Source: Urechis unicinctus
Lineage: Eukaryota; Annelida; Polychaeta; Xenopneusta; Urechidae
Assembly (NCBI GenBank): GCA_034190875.2
Contig: CM067354.1
Location: 72,517,617-72,581,616, forward strand
Direction of reading: 5' to 3'
DNA length: 64,000 bases
Shown here: piece after piece, positions 1 to 13,259 of the stretch
How the letters are laid out: every line of letters begins with the position of its first letter
Numbering within the stretch: the first letter of the stretch is position 1
The notes under the pieces: model-generated
Databases searched by the model: none
The model's input: the letters and a program-made list of their open reading frames with translations, nothing else
What the model was told of the DNA's origin: nothing
Translations under genes and position numbers: made by a program

Positions 1-3000
1 CATTGTCTGCATAACACAAAATGCATGTTATGAATGCGTCACAAGTCGTACGATTTGCGCCAATTAACAAAACACATGCGTGGATCTGCTATAATTTCGC
101 AGCAATGTGCAACATGCGAATCCACTGGTCCTTGATGTAGCAGCTTATGGTGAAATGGCGGTGCCCACAATTTATTCTACCTATTATATTTCTGGCTGTT
201 TTGCCCCGTTGAACCCGAATAAACCGTCACTACATTCATTACTAAAGGTAGAATAACAATTTGATTAGATAGGTTGGGCAGATAATGTTGCAACCCCCAG
301 GGGCTCTGCTGATTGCCTCCATGCCATTATCAGATGCCAACTAACATTGTTTGTGGCAGTACAACGGTCGGTGGCTCGTAATATCATCGGTCAGATGAAG
401 ATTTACGACACCAATATAAATCACAACTGTGGACATTTTCGTAACTGTGATATGATTCTTAATAACATAGCCAGTCAATCCTATGAAGCAATAGAATTCG
501 AACTAACACAATCCACGTAGTTTTACTTCAAGCATCTTACGTATTCAGGAGACATTTATGCTTGGTGAAATCCAATGTAAATTGCCAATGCCAATCGCAT
601 GTAGGTAGTGAATGTGTATAGCCACAACTCAAAGTGGAGATTGCTTTATTGCTGGACACGAAGAGAGCGACATTTGCTTCTAGCATCCTGAGCAGCTCTT
701 CCCGGTCACTTATTATTCCCCCGGTTTGTCAGAATCCATATGTCAAACTTGTAGTAGAGGGAAGGAAATATGTTATTTATTCATTTCGATTTCCGGTGAA
801 ATGTCTCGGCAAATAACGTTCATTGTGCCTAAAAAGGGGACCGAACAGCATTAAGTCTACATACAATGGTTACATATGCAACGTTATAATGATGGTCGGG
901 AAAGGTATTTCATAAATATATGGCTAATATTGTAATGTTCATTAGTTTACATCTCGTTATGGACGACACTGACCTAGCTGGTCGACATAATCACATAGCT
1001 GCGTGCAGCAATCTACTGTAGTTCAGCCAAACAACAAAGAGATCTTTTAGTTTCTTAAATTAAAGACGAAGAATAACACAACGATATCACTTAACATAAC
1101 GATTGAAAATGCACCTACAATTACACAAACCGTACTTGGTGCAATCGCTAAACAACACTTAGCTGTGCTTATGTGCTAACGATGTGTGTGAATTAGTTGC
1201 AGGCTAATCCTTACGCATTGCAGCCCTTTGAGGAGCCATTTCTGGTAAGCATAGTAATAGTCGTAATTTGCAGACAGGTTATGTTACTACTCCCCATATG
1301 ATGCATGCTGTCGAACACCCCATCTTTATGCGTGCGATATGATCCAATTTATGTAAAAATTGCATTCGTAACACCGAACACGTTAGCATGAGAAGGATGC
1401 ATACTACCAATCGCGCTGATTAGATTACTGTAGAATCTAATTTGCATGCTTTTATTGAAAAGTATTTTAATTCACAGCTTCGGGATGAATATTGTCACCA
1501 CCGTTGTCACAAGTTTGCATTGATTGTGCCTAGATTAATTTATGTTGCTGAACATGGTAAAATAAATAAGGTTGTTGCGATGATTGACTCAATCTGAACT
1601 CACCATTTAAATAATTAAATCAAGAAGCATACCTGAATGCGGTAAATACCGCATATGGTGATTGCTATCTTGATTGCACAAACAGGCAGCCATCCTCAGA
1701 TTACCATAATTATATCGACACTACCACATTTCAACACAACGGACGAAAACATATTTCGTCTTGAGTAATCGATTGATATTCCCAGTGGGCCACGTGAAGG
1801 ATGTGAGTCAATCCAATTTAAGCCAAAAACTGTTACTTTTCGAGATGTGAGTTCCAGATTGCTTGTGCAGATGGCAGAAGTCAAATAATGTTTTCACTTC
1901 CCTTTGATTTATATAATGACATTAGCGAAGGCATATTTACTTTTTATGTTTAGCGCAGGCGTAATAATGAACATATACATGATCCAGGATTGATTAGCGG
2001 TAAATTGTATGTATTGCTACCTCTGAGAATCATCATTTGTAATGATTGCTTAATGAGCTAAGAAACTCCAAAGCAGCTACGTGCTGTTTCGAGAAACACT
2101 GGTTTCATTGGGTTACAGTAGCTCTCGCAATAAGTAAAATCTAAATTGGTCCAACGAGGGTTGAACTCACTTTGCAGTGTTAATGGGGTTTTACTCCAAA
2201 TACAAAATCATTAAGGCAGACGGAAAAGTCTACCATATTTCGTATCAAAACGGTAGAAGCAGCTTATTGCGAGGGTTACAAGGTTGGTGTGCTAAATATA
2301 GTGCCCAGGGAGTATATGCGGTATATATATTCTTGCATTAGACATTTGGGGGTTGGCAAAATTGCGATATTGATCTGACGACGACTATATCAACTTGATG
2401 CCAGGATGTTACGCTGCAATCCGTATCTATACGTAATTAAGCAATACCTGAACAAAGAAGCAACCAATGAATACCAATACTGTGAGGGCAGTTTACTATT
2501 TCCCTAGAAAACAACTGCGAAAACGTGTAGCTACTAGCACGTTACGCCTTACGCGTTGATTTATCTCAAGTTTTTTCATAAACGAACAACCCACCAAATC
2601 AATTAAGACGGTGTTTTAACTGCATGCAATAGCAATTAGACTACTATTAAATTTCTGTCTGACAAAGATTCCATACGCACACTTTGCAACTTTAAAACCA
2701 ATCTATATTTTATTGGTTTGGTATTAACATTGTCACTGCATAATAGAACAGATCTTCATAAAAATTAATTTGCCGTAGCGCTATTATTGTCCAGTTAGTA
2801 CCAAAATGAATCACAATATGCCTGTTGTTGAATACCAGTAATTCGTTGACAGTAAAGCATACCCGAAGTATTTCGTATACACATTTGTCATTTATTTTAA
2901 TTCACTATTAGTGTAAACCATTGTTGATTCACAATTGGTGTTTAAAATAACTTGACTCTCGGTTGCATAGGTAGCGCTAATAGGTCATCCTTATATCACA

Positions 3001-5270
3001 CTCTAATAAAACATGAAATTACTTCAGCGTGACTGGAATAGTTTGCGCGGAATTGGATTCCATATAACTGTTTTTGGTGATCATTCAATTACCGTTTGGT
3101 TGTGACTAAATCCCGCCAATGATTCGATAAGTGCCAAACCGAGTATAGTATAGAGCTTTATAGCACCCCAGAAACACTTACGTAGGTCTGCTTTGTTTGA
3201 ATGCAAAAACTGATTTTTGTATGATTATCAATGTTTATACGACAGAGCGTTGATTGCGTTGCAACACCAAATCTGTAAGATATATTTAACCTTTACAAAT
3301 TACTTTCACAGTCACGTCTATACACAATAATTGCAAGTGTTTTTCGGGATGGATTACAGTAGATGCTAGTCAGGTAACCTTGTAAGTGCTTCTAAGTGAT
3401 CACTTTCTTTCTGCAGTTAATTACCAAGTTATTACTACGTGCCATATTTTTAATCATACAAAGGACAAGGATTAAAATTGTCATTTCAGGATTTCTATGT
3501 GAACTCGGTGTCATATGATTTATATTTGGATCTGACGGTAGCAATCATCGTCTCGTGCAATCTCCTGGCAATGAATTCATATTTGATAAACAATTTCCGG
3601 TTGTCATTTATGTGTTGAAGGACAGTGTTAGTGACACGTATTTGGTCAGTGTCAGGTGACGTGCGTCAGGTGCTCTTACTGGTGCAGGTGACGCACGTGA
3701 TGTGCTCGTACCGGTGTCATGTGACGAACATGAGGTGCTGGTAACAATGGATATGATCATAGCCACAACAAATTCCACTTCACCATGATTAATGTTTTGG
3801 GAAAGTACAAAAATGGAAAGTGGATAAATTTAGCAATAGTAGTATTGGCGTTAGTCAGCATTGGTGGAGACTTTCTGAATTCTATTTACATCAGTTAAGT
3901 GTGTTAAACAATCGTTCAATTTGGCTGTTCATCCGTACCGTAATCTAGTGAAATAAAACAATGTGGTCATAAGCATAATATTATGTATAGATGACGAGCT
4001 CCAAATAAAGATCACAGATTATTATTACAGCTTTTACCACCGCACCATCATTGAATTCACCGGCGCTAGGATAGTGTTTTTAAATGTTGACTAATAGAAT
4101 ATACGAGGGTATGGACGAATAGTAACAAAAACGACTGGGCTCCATTATATATTCAAATTTGATCCCAACACCTAATGGTTAGAGAGCTCTTCTATGTCTG
4201 CTGTGATTTCGAATTTGGAACGAGAGTGAAGAAGACGTCATGATACAGGAACAAATGTTTGAATCGCAATGAGACTATTATGCTGGTGAAGGCGTGTCAA
4301 TCAAACAGCCCTTCTTTGCTAAACAGTGACTCATTATCAAACTTGATTAGCCAAAGACATTCAAACAGACCTTTGCTTTTGAGTCCGTATGTGAAATTCT
4401 TATGTTGTTGAGAAAACCGCTGGTATTATCACCTCTTATACGATATGTATATTGACGGTTAATGCAACAGTATGTATTTGTGTACAGGAACATAAACTTA
4501 CCGTGGTCGATATTAAGTTGTTATTTTGTTTCACTATGTTTGAGCGTATTTTTAATGTCAATGACTAATTACATGAATTATACGTGAGACTTAAATTTAT
4601 CCCATCGCTCAACATGTTAGCAGCACCTAATATTTATTCGCTTGTATTAGTCGATGTCTGTCAAGCCACTCACAGGATCAGAACTTCACCTCATTTTACA
4701 ATGCTGTGAGTGGCTGTCTACGAATTGCTAATCAAATGACAAATCATACATAAGAGATAGAAATCCAACAAGCAAATTGCCTTTCTTCGGGCACCATTAT
4801 AACGTCTTTGTGGCTTTTTATATATCGTGTTTGAATCGAATATCGTGATCTTCCAAAGCATGGTCAACATGTATGAGCCTGAAATGTGACTTGACAACGA
4901 GATAAATGACAAAAATAATTTCCTAAGACAAGCATGAAACAACTTGCTGGTCGCAGCCACATTTTCACAGGGGACAATTGTTCTGGCAATCACTCTTGGT
5001 AAGGAACCCATGATTTTTATGATGATAGCATGTGCAAATACTAAAATCTGTTACTGCTGACATGTGGCGGAACTGACATAACATGCTTAATCGAGTTTCT
5101 TACTTCTGATACAAAATTACGTCGGTTCCAGCGTTCTGATTGCACTTATATAGACGTGTAAATATTTCGTAGAAAAATATTACCAATAGATATGTCACAT
5201 CGGACCTCCTGTTCATGAGATCCTTACAACAAGTATTGGCTTGTCATAATCAACAATTTTTGTGATTTCG
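1..5270 (+). repeat. Left outer inverted-duplication arm
   Basis: This is the reverse complement of about 47580-52410. The window's first 130 bases (TCGTACGATTTGCGCCAATTAACAAAAC region) pair with 52240-52410. GTAAGGAACCCATGA near 5000 pairs with 47825-47840, and TTGTCATAATCAACA near 5240-5255 pairs with 47600-47615. A sampled 43-base stretch at 295-337 differs from its partner at about 7 sites, so the copies are clearly diverged. No convincing gene is seen apart from a broken short frame at 285-520. Confidence 0.88.
285..520 (+). pseudogene. Broken left-arm copy of the 75-residue frame
   Basis: This begins ATG TTG CAA CCC, matching the start of the right-arm frame at 51098. A TAA interrupts it at 342-344. 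The total length is not a multiple of three, so the second half reads in another frame before ending at TAG 518-520. If the right copy is ever coding, this copy is dead. Confidence 0.4.
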
Positions 5271-7440
5271 ACCACTCAACTAACATTAGATACACAGCAT
5301 AAATCAGTTCAAAGAAAGGTTCACATTTACGCGTATTCATTAGTCACGTGAAACAAAGCGATATGTGTGGGTTTTTAAAACTTGTACGTTCCCGACAATT
5401 TCTGATCTTTGAATTTTGTACTTAATCGTGAATTTAGTTAGCATGGTGTTGGATAAAACAGCCCCCCTATAATCCACTGAGTGTCGTTTATGGTCAAGTA
5501 TGGAGTTGCTTCAAATGGTATTATATATGAATGTAAATGATATCATGCTGAAATGGAAGAGTAGGTATGATTGCAACCTAACAGGACCACATAGAGGAGC
5601 CGGACTAAGACTTTACAAACTCAATCAGTGGTTAAATTGTGATATGAGCGGCTCAATCTCAAACGGCTTGTTGCCGGAAATGTTTCATGTTATTTGTGTT
5701 CATGGTCAAACGAATTAGATCCTCAAATGCCACTGCCACGATGGATTGACTCAAGTTCAGTGAGATATAGTTACAGAGGTATTGTGTCCTGCAGAGGTTA
5801 CCTTCGGTACATGTCGCATCCTTATCATCTTAGCCTAATGATTATAAATCCATCCTTTGCGAAGACATTTGGCATAATTATTTTGCGCACAGAATTAACT
5901 GACACTAACATATACACAAAGAAATCCCTATATTACACATAATAATATGGTCCTTATAATACAAAGCGTGCTCATTGCAAAATATATACACAGATAGCAT
6001 GCTTTCTGTTGCATTGGATATAAACGTAAGCCTTATTATAAGGTATGTATGTCCATCGGAGCTGTTGAATGCCGAGCAAGCAGGTTATCGTTTCCTAAAA
6101 TAGTACATGGCAGCAGTGCTTAATATCCAGATCAGGAAGAGTAAGTAGCAAAGTATTTCCTAATGTGATAAGCACAGTTGGTGTGATAATCTATTCTGGT
6201 AAATACATGCTGACAATAAATACCCTAATATGATGAGCGCTGATTGATGTCGAGTATGTTATAGCTGTGCAGAGTAAATGGGTTTTGCATCGTGCGAAAC
6301 TGATTCAGTAGTTTTTTTACTGTAAGTTGCATGATTCAGGAGAGTTCAATCAGTACATTGGTTAATAATGCGAATTCAATGTGCATTTAGTTCAATACAA
6401 GACCTTGATACGAATGAGGACAATCTCCTCTTTGCACAACACTTAGATGGCTTTATAAGTATAGCCTATCTCGCCCGAATCCTTATTGCTCATTAGACGG
6501 CCGATTTGCAGAAAATAAATAAATACATTGGCACGATTGTGGCCAGCATGCATCATGTTATTATCGCTAATAATTTGCACAGCTGCTTTTCAAAAGCAAG
6601 AATCATATGAAAGAATTAACATACACTGGAACTATGATAAGTTCTTGGTGCTTTGCTTATTAAAATCTTGCCCTCAGACAACCGTTATGACTTCATATAT
6701 GGGCGAATGTTGCTTGTCAAATTATATTATAACATCGAAACGAATCGCTCTTAGCATGGCCTCATGACACACGTTTGCATTTTGTGCAGCAGTCAGTTAG
6801 CAAAATAGACAGCTTGTTACTATAATCGGTGACGTAGAAAGGGATTAAACTTGGGCTTAGAATGACGCATACGGCTACATTGACAGTAAAAATTGCTATT
6901 TATATTGTTTGTAATCACCTCGTAATATTACTATTGTATGTCAATGGCAACACAATGCAATACAAAAGTGCTCGGAAAATGGTCTAACTATGGCAACGTA
7001 TTCTATCAATTAAGTGTTATCAATCGTGGTACAGTTACAGTGCTATAATATGTTACAAACACGAGGTCGTCTGATATTGTAATTAATTATGTATGGTATA
7101 CAGTGTTCAGTTTTAACAATTGATATTAAAACATGCTGTTCTAGAATTTTTCCATATAATAACGCATACGCACTGCTCAGCATGAACTGTTCAAGCAGAG
7201 AAGTCACAAGCAATGGTTTAATCCAAATCGACAATCAAAATGTAATGCTGTGGAAGTTTGTCAGTTCCATTTAGTGGGTTCCTGATTGAATAAGCTGAGG
7301 CATCATCATGCTGCTGAAATATGTTATTATTATACAAACATCCGTTATTCCATGATGCGTAAAAAAACATTATATATTGCACATTGTAATGCAATCAATA
7401 TGAAATGCATTATGTATAAATAATAAGGATTAAATGTCGA
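5271..7440. other. AT-rich stretch without recognisable genes
   Basis: Only short open frames occur, with no domain signature or splice structure that I can support. The inverted homology with the right side of the window is not visible here by eye. Confidence 0.4.
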
Positions 7441-7565
7441 GTAGGTTTGTCGGGCATGTGGAACAGGTCAGAGGGTCTAATTGGGTAGGCGGGTGGAGCA
7501 TATGGGGTAGGTAAAAAAAACATGTAGGGGGTATGACATGTGGGTAAGGCATGTGGTGGGTATGG
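7440..7565 (-). repeat. Short inverted relative of the C-rich minisatellite
   Basis: This is a G-rich run built from GGCATGTGG, GGGTAGG and GGGTGG words. These are the complement of the CCTACCCACCTA/CCACATGCC words of the long array at 39525-40375. It is the only other place in the window with this composition. Confidence 0.6.
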
Positions 7566-8960
7566 ATAATAACTAATAATTAGTTATAAATATTCAAACA
7601 AAAAAAAAAATCCGCGTGGAATTCTTCTCGGCAAGACCCTGCTCCTGTTGTTAAATATCATGTTATTCAGCTCAGATATATACATTGTATGACCTATTTA
7701 CCAAGCAGTATAACCGCCTTACAGCCCCTTAACTGTCCAGAAAGTCGTTAGTCTTATTGGTGTTCCGTTGCAAGGTAGTTCTAGAAGGGATCAAAGCGAG
7801 AGTAGTACACACCACTTTCTCTTAACCAGCTATATGTGACAAATACCAAACAATACAGGAGTGAGCTATTTCCTGACACTTAAGAACGACTGACGCTGTC
7901 GCTGTTAACCATCCAACAAGAAGTGTGCGCGGGAGCATGCATAAAATCTGGCAACCATATCAACCGGCTCTTGCGGATCATAATGATTGAATTTATATTC
8001 AACAGGCTGCCTCCCTGGTTTTCCTACTTGCTTGTTGGCAGTGTTATTCGTTTTTCTAAGGAAAAGAAGTCTGAAAGGTTTTGCATTGATTGCATCTGAG
8101 ATGCATGGCAATCAGTGACAATAAGAAGGAAGCTAATTGTCTTTTACGTCTGTTATAACTGTTCACCTCCAACAATATACTCTTACTAGAATTTCAAGCC
8201 CAAATATCACTTTTACATAACGTGATATCGTTGCATTACAAAATGGGAGAAGAATAAATACGTATATATATAACGTGAAATTATGTAAGATTTGTTGTTC
8301 GCACTTTGCACAGTCTGAGCTAAAATATCAGTCAAGGTCTGTAAGCAGCGACGGAAGGAGCCGTATATTCCTTCATGTTGTTGCAAAACATAATTTACAT
8401 AGCAAATCGAATTCGACCCTCAGCGGACCAAAATTTATATCCGTAATGGGACGCAAATATGTGATTACCAAAGAGTACCAAGCTCAAGGGCGAACGCAGC
8501 ATTACAATGGCTGTTTATATCTCCGCAAGACATAGGTCTTTTCCATGACATTTCGTTAGCCACGACCAATTTGTAATGTTGAAAATAATTACTATGAAAT
8601 TAAATTTCTTAGCCGAACTAGGAGTTAACATTAGTGATGGTGTTTCAGAAAACACATACACAACTAGCCACAACACGAGTGTTAGGGCATGTGGGGAAAT
8701 ATGAATAATAACGGTGAAATATTGGATCATATCAGAGCATCGAGGATGAGAATCGACACGATGCACATCTGGGAGGCTTCTGTGGACGTCATCGGTCGAA
8801 CAGCATTTGGGCTAGACATTGACTCGCAATCAGATACCGTAGCAATTTAAACTTTGTTTATAAGAGCAATTGGCAAGACATTGATATGGAAAAGTGTGTA
8901 GGTTTAACCTGCACAGCATTATACTTATAGAAACTGAGACAGCATGAATACAGCATAGAC
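7566..8960. other. No recognisable gene
   Basis: This is AT-rich sequence with an A-run near 7601-7610 and small unremarkable open frames. Nothing identifiable was seen on either strand. Confidence 0.35.
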
Positions 8961-8964
8961 TTTG

Positions 8965-9225
<261 letters not shown>

Positions 9226-9275
9226 GGGGGGTTGGTGGTGTTAATTATATGTGCATCTTGAGGGCTGATGACTTA

Positions 9276-9640
9276 TTACATGCATATTTTCCTGCCTTGT
9301 GTCCTAATTGCTTGAAGCCATTGGCTAAGTTCAACCAGGACTTTGTTTTGACCCAAGATGTTTAAAAATGCATGTCTCATTTTTGATGTTCTGGCGAGAC
9401 TTCTACTGTTGAAAGTATTGGACAGTTGGTCCATTTTTTTAAGAACATTTGCTGTGTGATATGCATCAGGATCCATTACTCCCCTATCTAACATTGCCAT
9501 TATGCCAGAGGCAACTGTACGGCCTTGGTTTGAGCAGCTACGTTTGCTCGGAGAGTGGAAAAGGGTGGCGCTATCGAGTGACTCTTTCGGTCAGATTGGG
9601 CTCATCAAAAACTGTAGGAATGGCATTCCAAACCCGGGAA
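9276..9640 (-). mobile_element. P-element/THAP9-like transposase fragment (decayed)
   Basis: The minus strand reads DAYHTANVLKKMDQLSNTFN and SRSLARTSKMRHAF, then LSQWLQAIR. This matches the C-terminal part of P-element-family transposases (TAxFIxxMDxLFxxLNSRSL...WLxxIR). The preceding stretch in a shifted frame reads LRANVAAQTK, resembling the family's KMRVxLAAQVLS block, so a frameshift lies near 9530. Further upstream similarity (FDEPNL at about 9600, like the FDxPHL motif) is weaker. No THAP DNA-binding domain or terminal inverted repeats are visible. The fragment is truncated by the TA microsatellite on its 3' side. Confidence 0.7.
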
Positions 9641-10420
9641 TGTTTGCTTTGGTTAATAAATTGACTATTTTCCACATGGTCACTACACAGTACACTTTTG
9701 TTGTGCAAGAAATCAGACTGTTCAAGGAGAACGTCAGCATGTCTGGTATCTTGTACCTATTTCATACATCTGAGATAAGGAATCAAGGATTGAGGAAACA
9801 TAGCAGCTCAGTGATAGCCATGATTCTTTCATAAAAGTTGAAAAATTTACACTTTAAACAATTACACATAAACACACAGATGCGCATTAGACATACATAT
9901 ACAAAATCATTTACTTAGCGCTCAGTTTTTAGTTACTGTTTATGTGCAAGTTGCTTTCATTATGGTGCGGTTTGGTTAATTCAATATGGCTTTGTGAAAC
10001 ATATATATCATGCATTGCATTGATATTATCTTTGTTAATGTGATTGGTACTTTTTAGCTTACCTTTTCATTCTCTCTAGAAAATCGGGGAAAAAAGGTCA
10101 CACTTTGTCCGTCTACAATTGTGCCAGTTAATTGCAGCACACTAATGCCCACGTGCCATCCACGGGGGGGGGGGGCCATTATTGTTTATACTGGTGTCAA
10201 TCCTTCCACTTTAGACTTAGCGGACTCAAATAGTGCCCGACTCATCTCAGTAAATAACACCCCCATGTAATTATTTTCACATGAGGAAAGTTGACTTAAA
10301 CGATACATAAATTGCTAAAACATTCTGAGACTCACAATGGTTACGCGACAGTCTATTATATAGTCTACGATGTAGGCTCTTTAAGTTATTCGGGTCAAGC
10401 AACGCTCTCTCCGACAGGTG

Positions 10421-10476
10421 GCATGATCACATAATAACTCGGGCGGAGGCATGATCACATAACAACTCGGGCGGAG
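10421..10476. repeat. Two tandem copies of a 28-bp unit
   Basis: The unit begins GCATGATCACATAATAACTC and ends GGGCGGAG. The second copy starts at 10449 and differs at one base (AACAACTC). Confidence 0.9.
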
Positions 10477-11469
10477 GCCTGTGTGAGCGTTTTTGAATGA
10501 GAGTAAATACAGCGATTTAACTGAGGTTATTGGGTTGAGCAATTTCATCGCTTCTCTGCTCTTTCTCTTGGTTAACCGAGTCAATGTAAATAGATGGCTA
10601 TTCTTATACGCGAGTTTCATGCATAATGATCAGCTTAATATTACAAGAAAACCTCACAAGGAAGACAGGAGAGATATGCTTTCGTGCGCATGTTGAACAC
10701 AAAAGACATCGGATGTCAGTCATACTACGTGAAATATTTGTGGGTCTTCTACCACAACAAGGCGCTTTTATTACATCACTAACTTTATATGTAGATAACA
10801 TATCTAGCGCCCCTCCTCTCTGGCTTTTAATGAATGTATATTAGAGACGTGCGTTGTATGACTCGAGTACCTGTGGCCTCTTGTACACATAAAATGTGGC
10901 CTTTTGTGCACAATTCGCCCGAATATACTTTCACAATTTAGATAATGCGTCCTCCGTCTAGTTGTTGCTGTTGGTGGGCCATTCATCAATATACCTATCC
11001 ATTGAAAGATACGAGAACGCGGTATGCTGAACCTCTCGGTGATATAGCGCAAGGTAACCTCTGGCTGTACTATCCGACTTGTAATTATTTAAATCCTGCG
11101 GATTCTCCGTAATATATGATTCACTATGACTGATTGTGTCACAGCAGAAATACATTCCATCGCGGGATATTACAACAGCACCACACGGGACCCCCTGGGA
11201 CCCCTGCTAAGACACCTGTCTGGAATTGATAACTGTCACAGACGGATCCACTTCACCACAAGCTGGTATTCGCAAACTTTATTCAACGTTTTCGAGCCTC
11301 GACAATGATTCCTGTGTTTGCTGCTGTAAGTTAATTATCCCGTTTTTGGCAATTTTTTCCATGTTGTCATCATATATACCCTTCTCTAGTACCTAAAATT
11401 AATTAGATTTACTTGTTTGCTCGAGCACGAACCTGTTTTCTGAGCGTTTAAAATCAAAGAAATATACAA

Positions 11470-12330
11470 TAATATGTCAAACAAATGACAGATTGTCGAT
11501 AAAACTGTCGACCACTCGGCTGTAAAATTACATTGTGAAACATTTACTTTGTCATTTCTACCTCCTCCTTTGAAAGCCAAAGCGAGAACCTTATCCTTTA
11601 CATCCTTTAGACGATTGAATGCGAGCAAGCTTGATTCATTCTATTGGGTAGAATTTGGCTCATTCTTCCTTGCGCAATCTGTTGGTTGCTCGGCTACAGT
11701 AGTCAAATTGCGATGAAATTCTGTGACAGCCTACCATCCCTAAAAATGATCTTAAATCCGTTTTGGTCTTAAGAAATTCAAAACGTTTCTTCAATAGCTT
11801 CCCTCAGATTTTGCCCCTTTCCTTCCTCTAGCTAGCGTAATTATTTCCCTATAACGAGTCTTTGTTCCTGCGGCCACTCATTTGCACCATTTCCGTAACA
11901 CTTGCAGCCGCTATACTGACATTTAATGGCGGCATCTTATTGGTAAGCTTATGTGAACGTGTAACTACAGCTGTCAGTGACATGTCAGTCAAACAAACGA
12001 ATCAGAGTAAGACATTAAAACATTTCGAGGCGGTATGTTTAGCAATGCTCCTATGATACCATACGATATACAACGTGAATACAATACGCTGTCATATTGC
12101 ACAATGTCGCACTGTTTGTAATATATAAATAAATCACAATACTCAATTGTCCTACTTTACAAATGACCATTTAAAATAACACTATTCACCATAAAAAAGG
12201 TAACCTGCATGCTCGAGCTAGAAAATATTTTACGAACTCAAATGTACAACAGCAAACTGTCGACAAAGCTGTCAACCACTCATCCGGAAACGTTTAGTTT
12301 GTATCAATGACTTAGCACCCTTTCTCATCT
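11470..12330. repeat. Pair of related direct repeats about 760 bp apart
   Basis: The first copy near 11500-11560 contains GTCGATAAAACTGTCGACCA. The second near 12257-12310 contains GTCGACAAAGCTGTCAACCA. Both are followed by related sequence (GAAACATTTACTTTGT against GAAACGTTTAGTTTGT). This is a degenerate duplication or two copies of a small dispersed element. Confidence 0.5.
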
Positions 12331-12639
12331 TTTCTTCTATCCTCTGCATCCCTCTCTCTTCCCTTCTCTTGTATCCTCAGAGTAGTTACAGAAGGAGAGT
12401 CGCTCTCCCAGTGAGGTAGAGTGTCACATCAAAAAAAATACGACGTTATGACTACAAACATAATCACATACAATATGACGTTAAAGCAAAGAGTTTATAG
12501 CTTCGCTAAGAGAGCTCACTCGAGGCTTTCGCACCACGTGGAATGCTCTGTCTGCTTTGGAGCTCGACCAATCGGATGACTACATATCTTTAACAGCCGC
12601 CGAGCCCCGAGACATTGGATCAACAGTCCCAGGTGCTTT

Positions 12640-13080
12640 TGTTGATTTCATGGTATCGTCACCTGATGTCGGGGGTATCTTTCCAGAAATTTTATAATCG
12701 TCACGCAGCTCAGCGTAGCTATAAACCCTTCGCTCGAGTCCTTCAAATCCCCTTGACATGGCAAAAATGTTTAGGTCGACCCCAGACCAGTTCCATCAAT
12801 TCTGACATCTAAAACTACCATCCACTGCGCGGACATGAAAGATCGCTGATCGTAAACTGTGCGGACGCTGTTAGAGGCAAACTGTTTTCCATAATTAATC
12901 AATTTGACATTTATTTAGTAGAGTACTTGCTTTTTTGGCTATTCATAAACCTATTGGGCGACGTGTTTTGACAGTGGCACGGCTCTACGAAAAGACGTTT
13001 TTCCCGCTCTCAACAATCGCAGTGACGTCAGCCACGGTAGCGCCACCTTACAATTGCAAAGTATTATAATTAGGGAAGCG
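12640..13080 (+). repeat. Dispersed small element, copy 1 (interrupted)
   Basis: The left part (ATCGTCACCTGATG... CAGCTCAGCGTAGCTATAAA, 12655-12727) and right part (GGCGACGTG... CAATCGCAGTGACGTCAGCC ... TATTATAAT, 12955-13070) both match 45060-45255 in the same order and orientation. About 230 bp separates them here. A TGACGTCA palindrome lies at 13023-13030. The copy is on the same strand as its partner, so it is independent of the large inverted duplication. Confidence 0.65.
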
Positions 13081-13259
13081 ATCACCACAGATCCACTCGA
13101 AGTGAGCCCTCTTACCGTAGCTATAAACTCTTTGGTTAAAGTTAAAAACACGACACTGTCACAGTTTAACATGCCAATTGCCTTTGAAGAAATGATTTCC
13201 ACTAGAGTCGAATGTGGCGCTCAATACTGCGCCTACAGCTTGCCTCCATAGGGCTGTGG

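Larger units (their letters stand above)
9841..12600. other. Gene-poor stretch with small repeats
   Basis: It contains a G10 run at about 10165, a 28-bp tandem duplication at 10421-10476, and two similar tracts at 11470-11580 and 12240-12330. The larger open frames on both strands show no recognisable domains. Confidence 0.35.
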
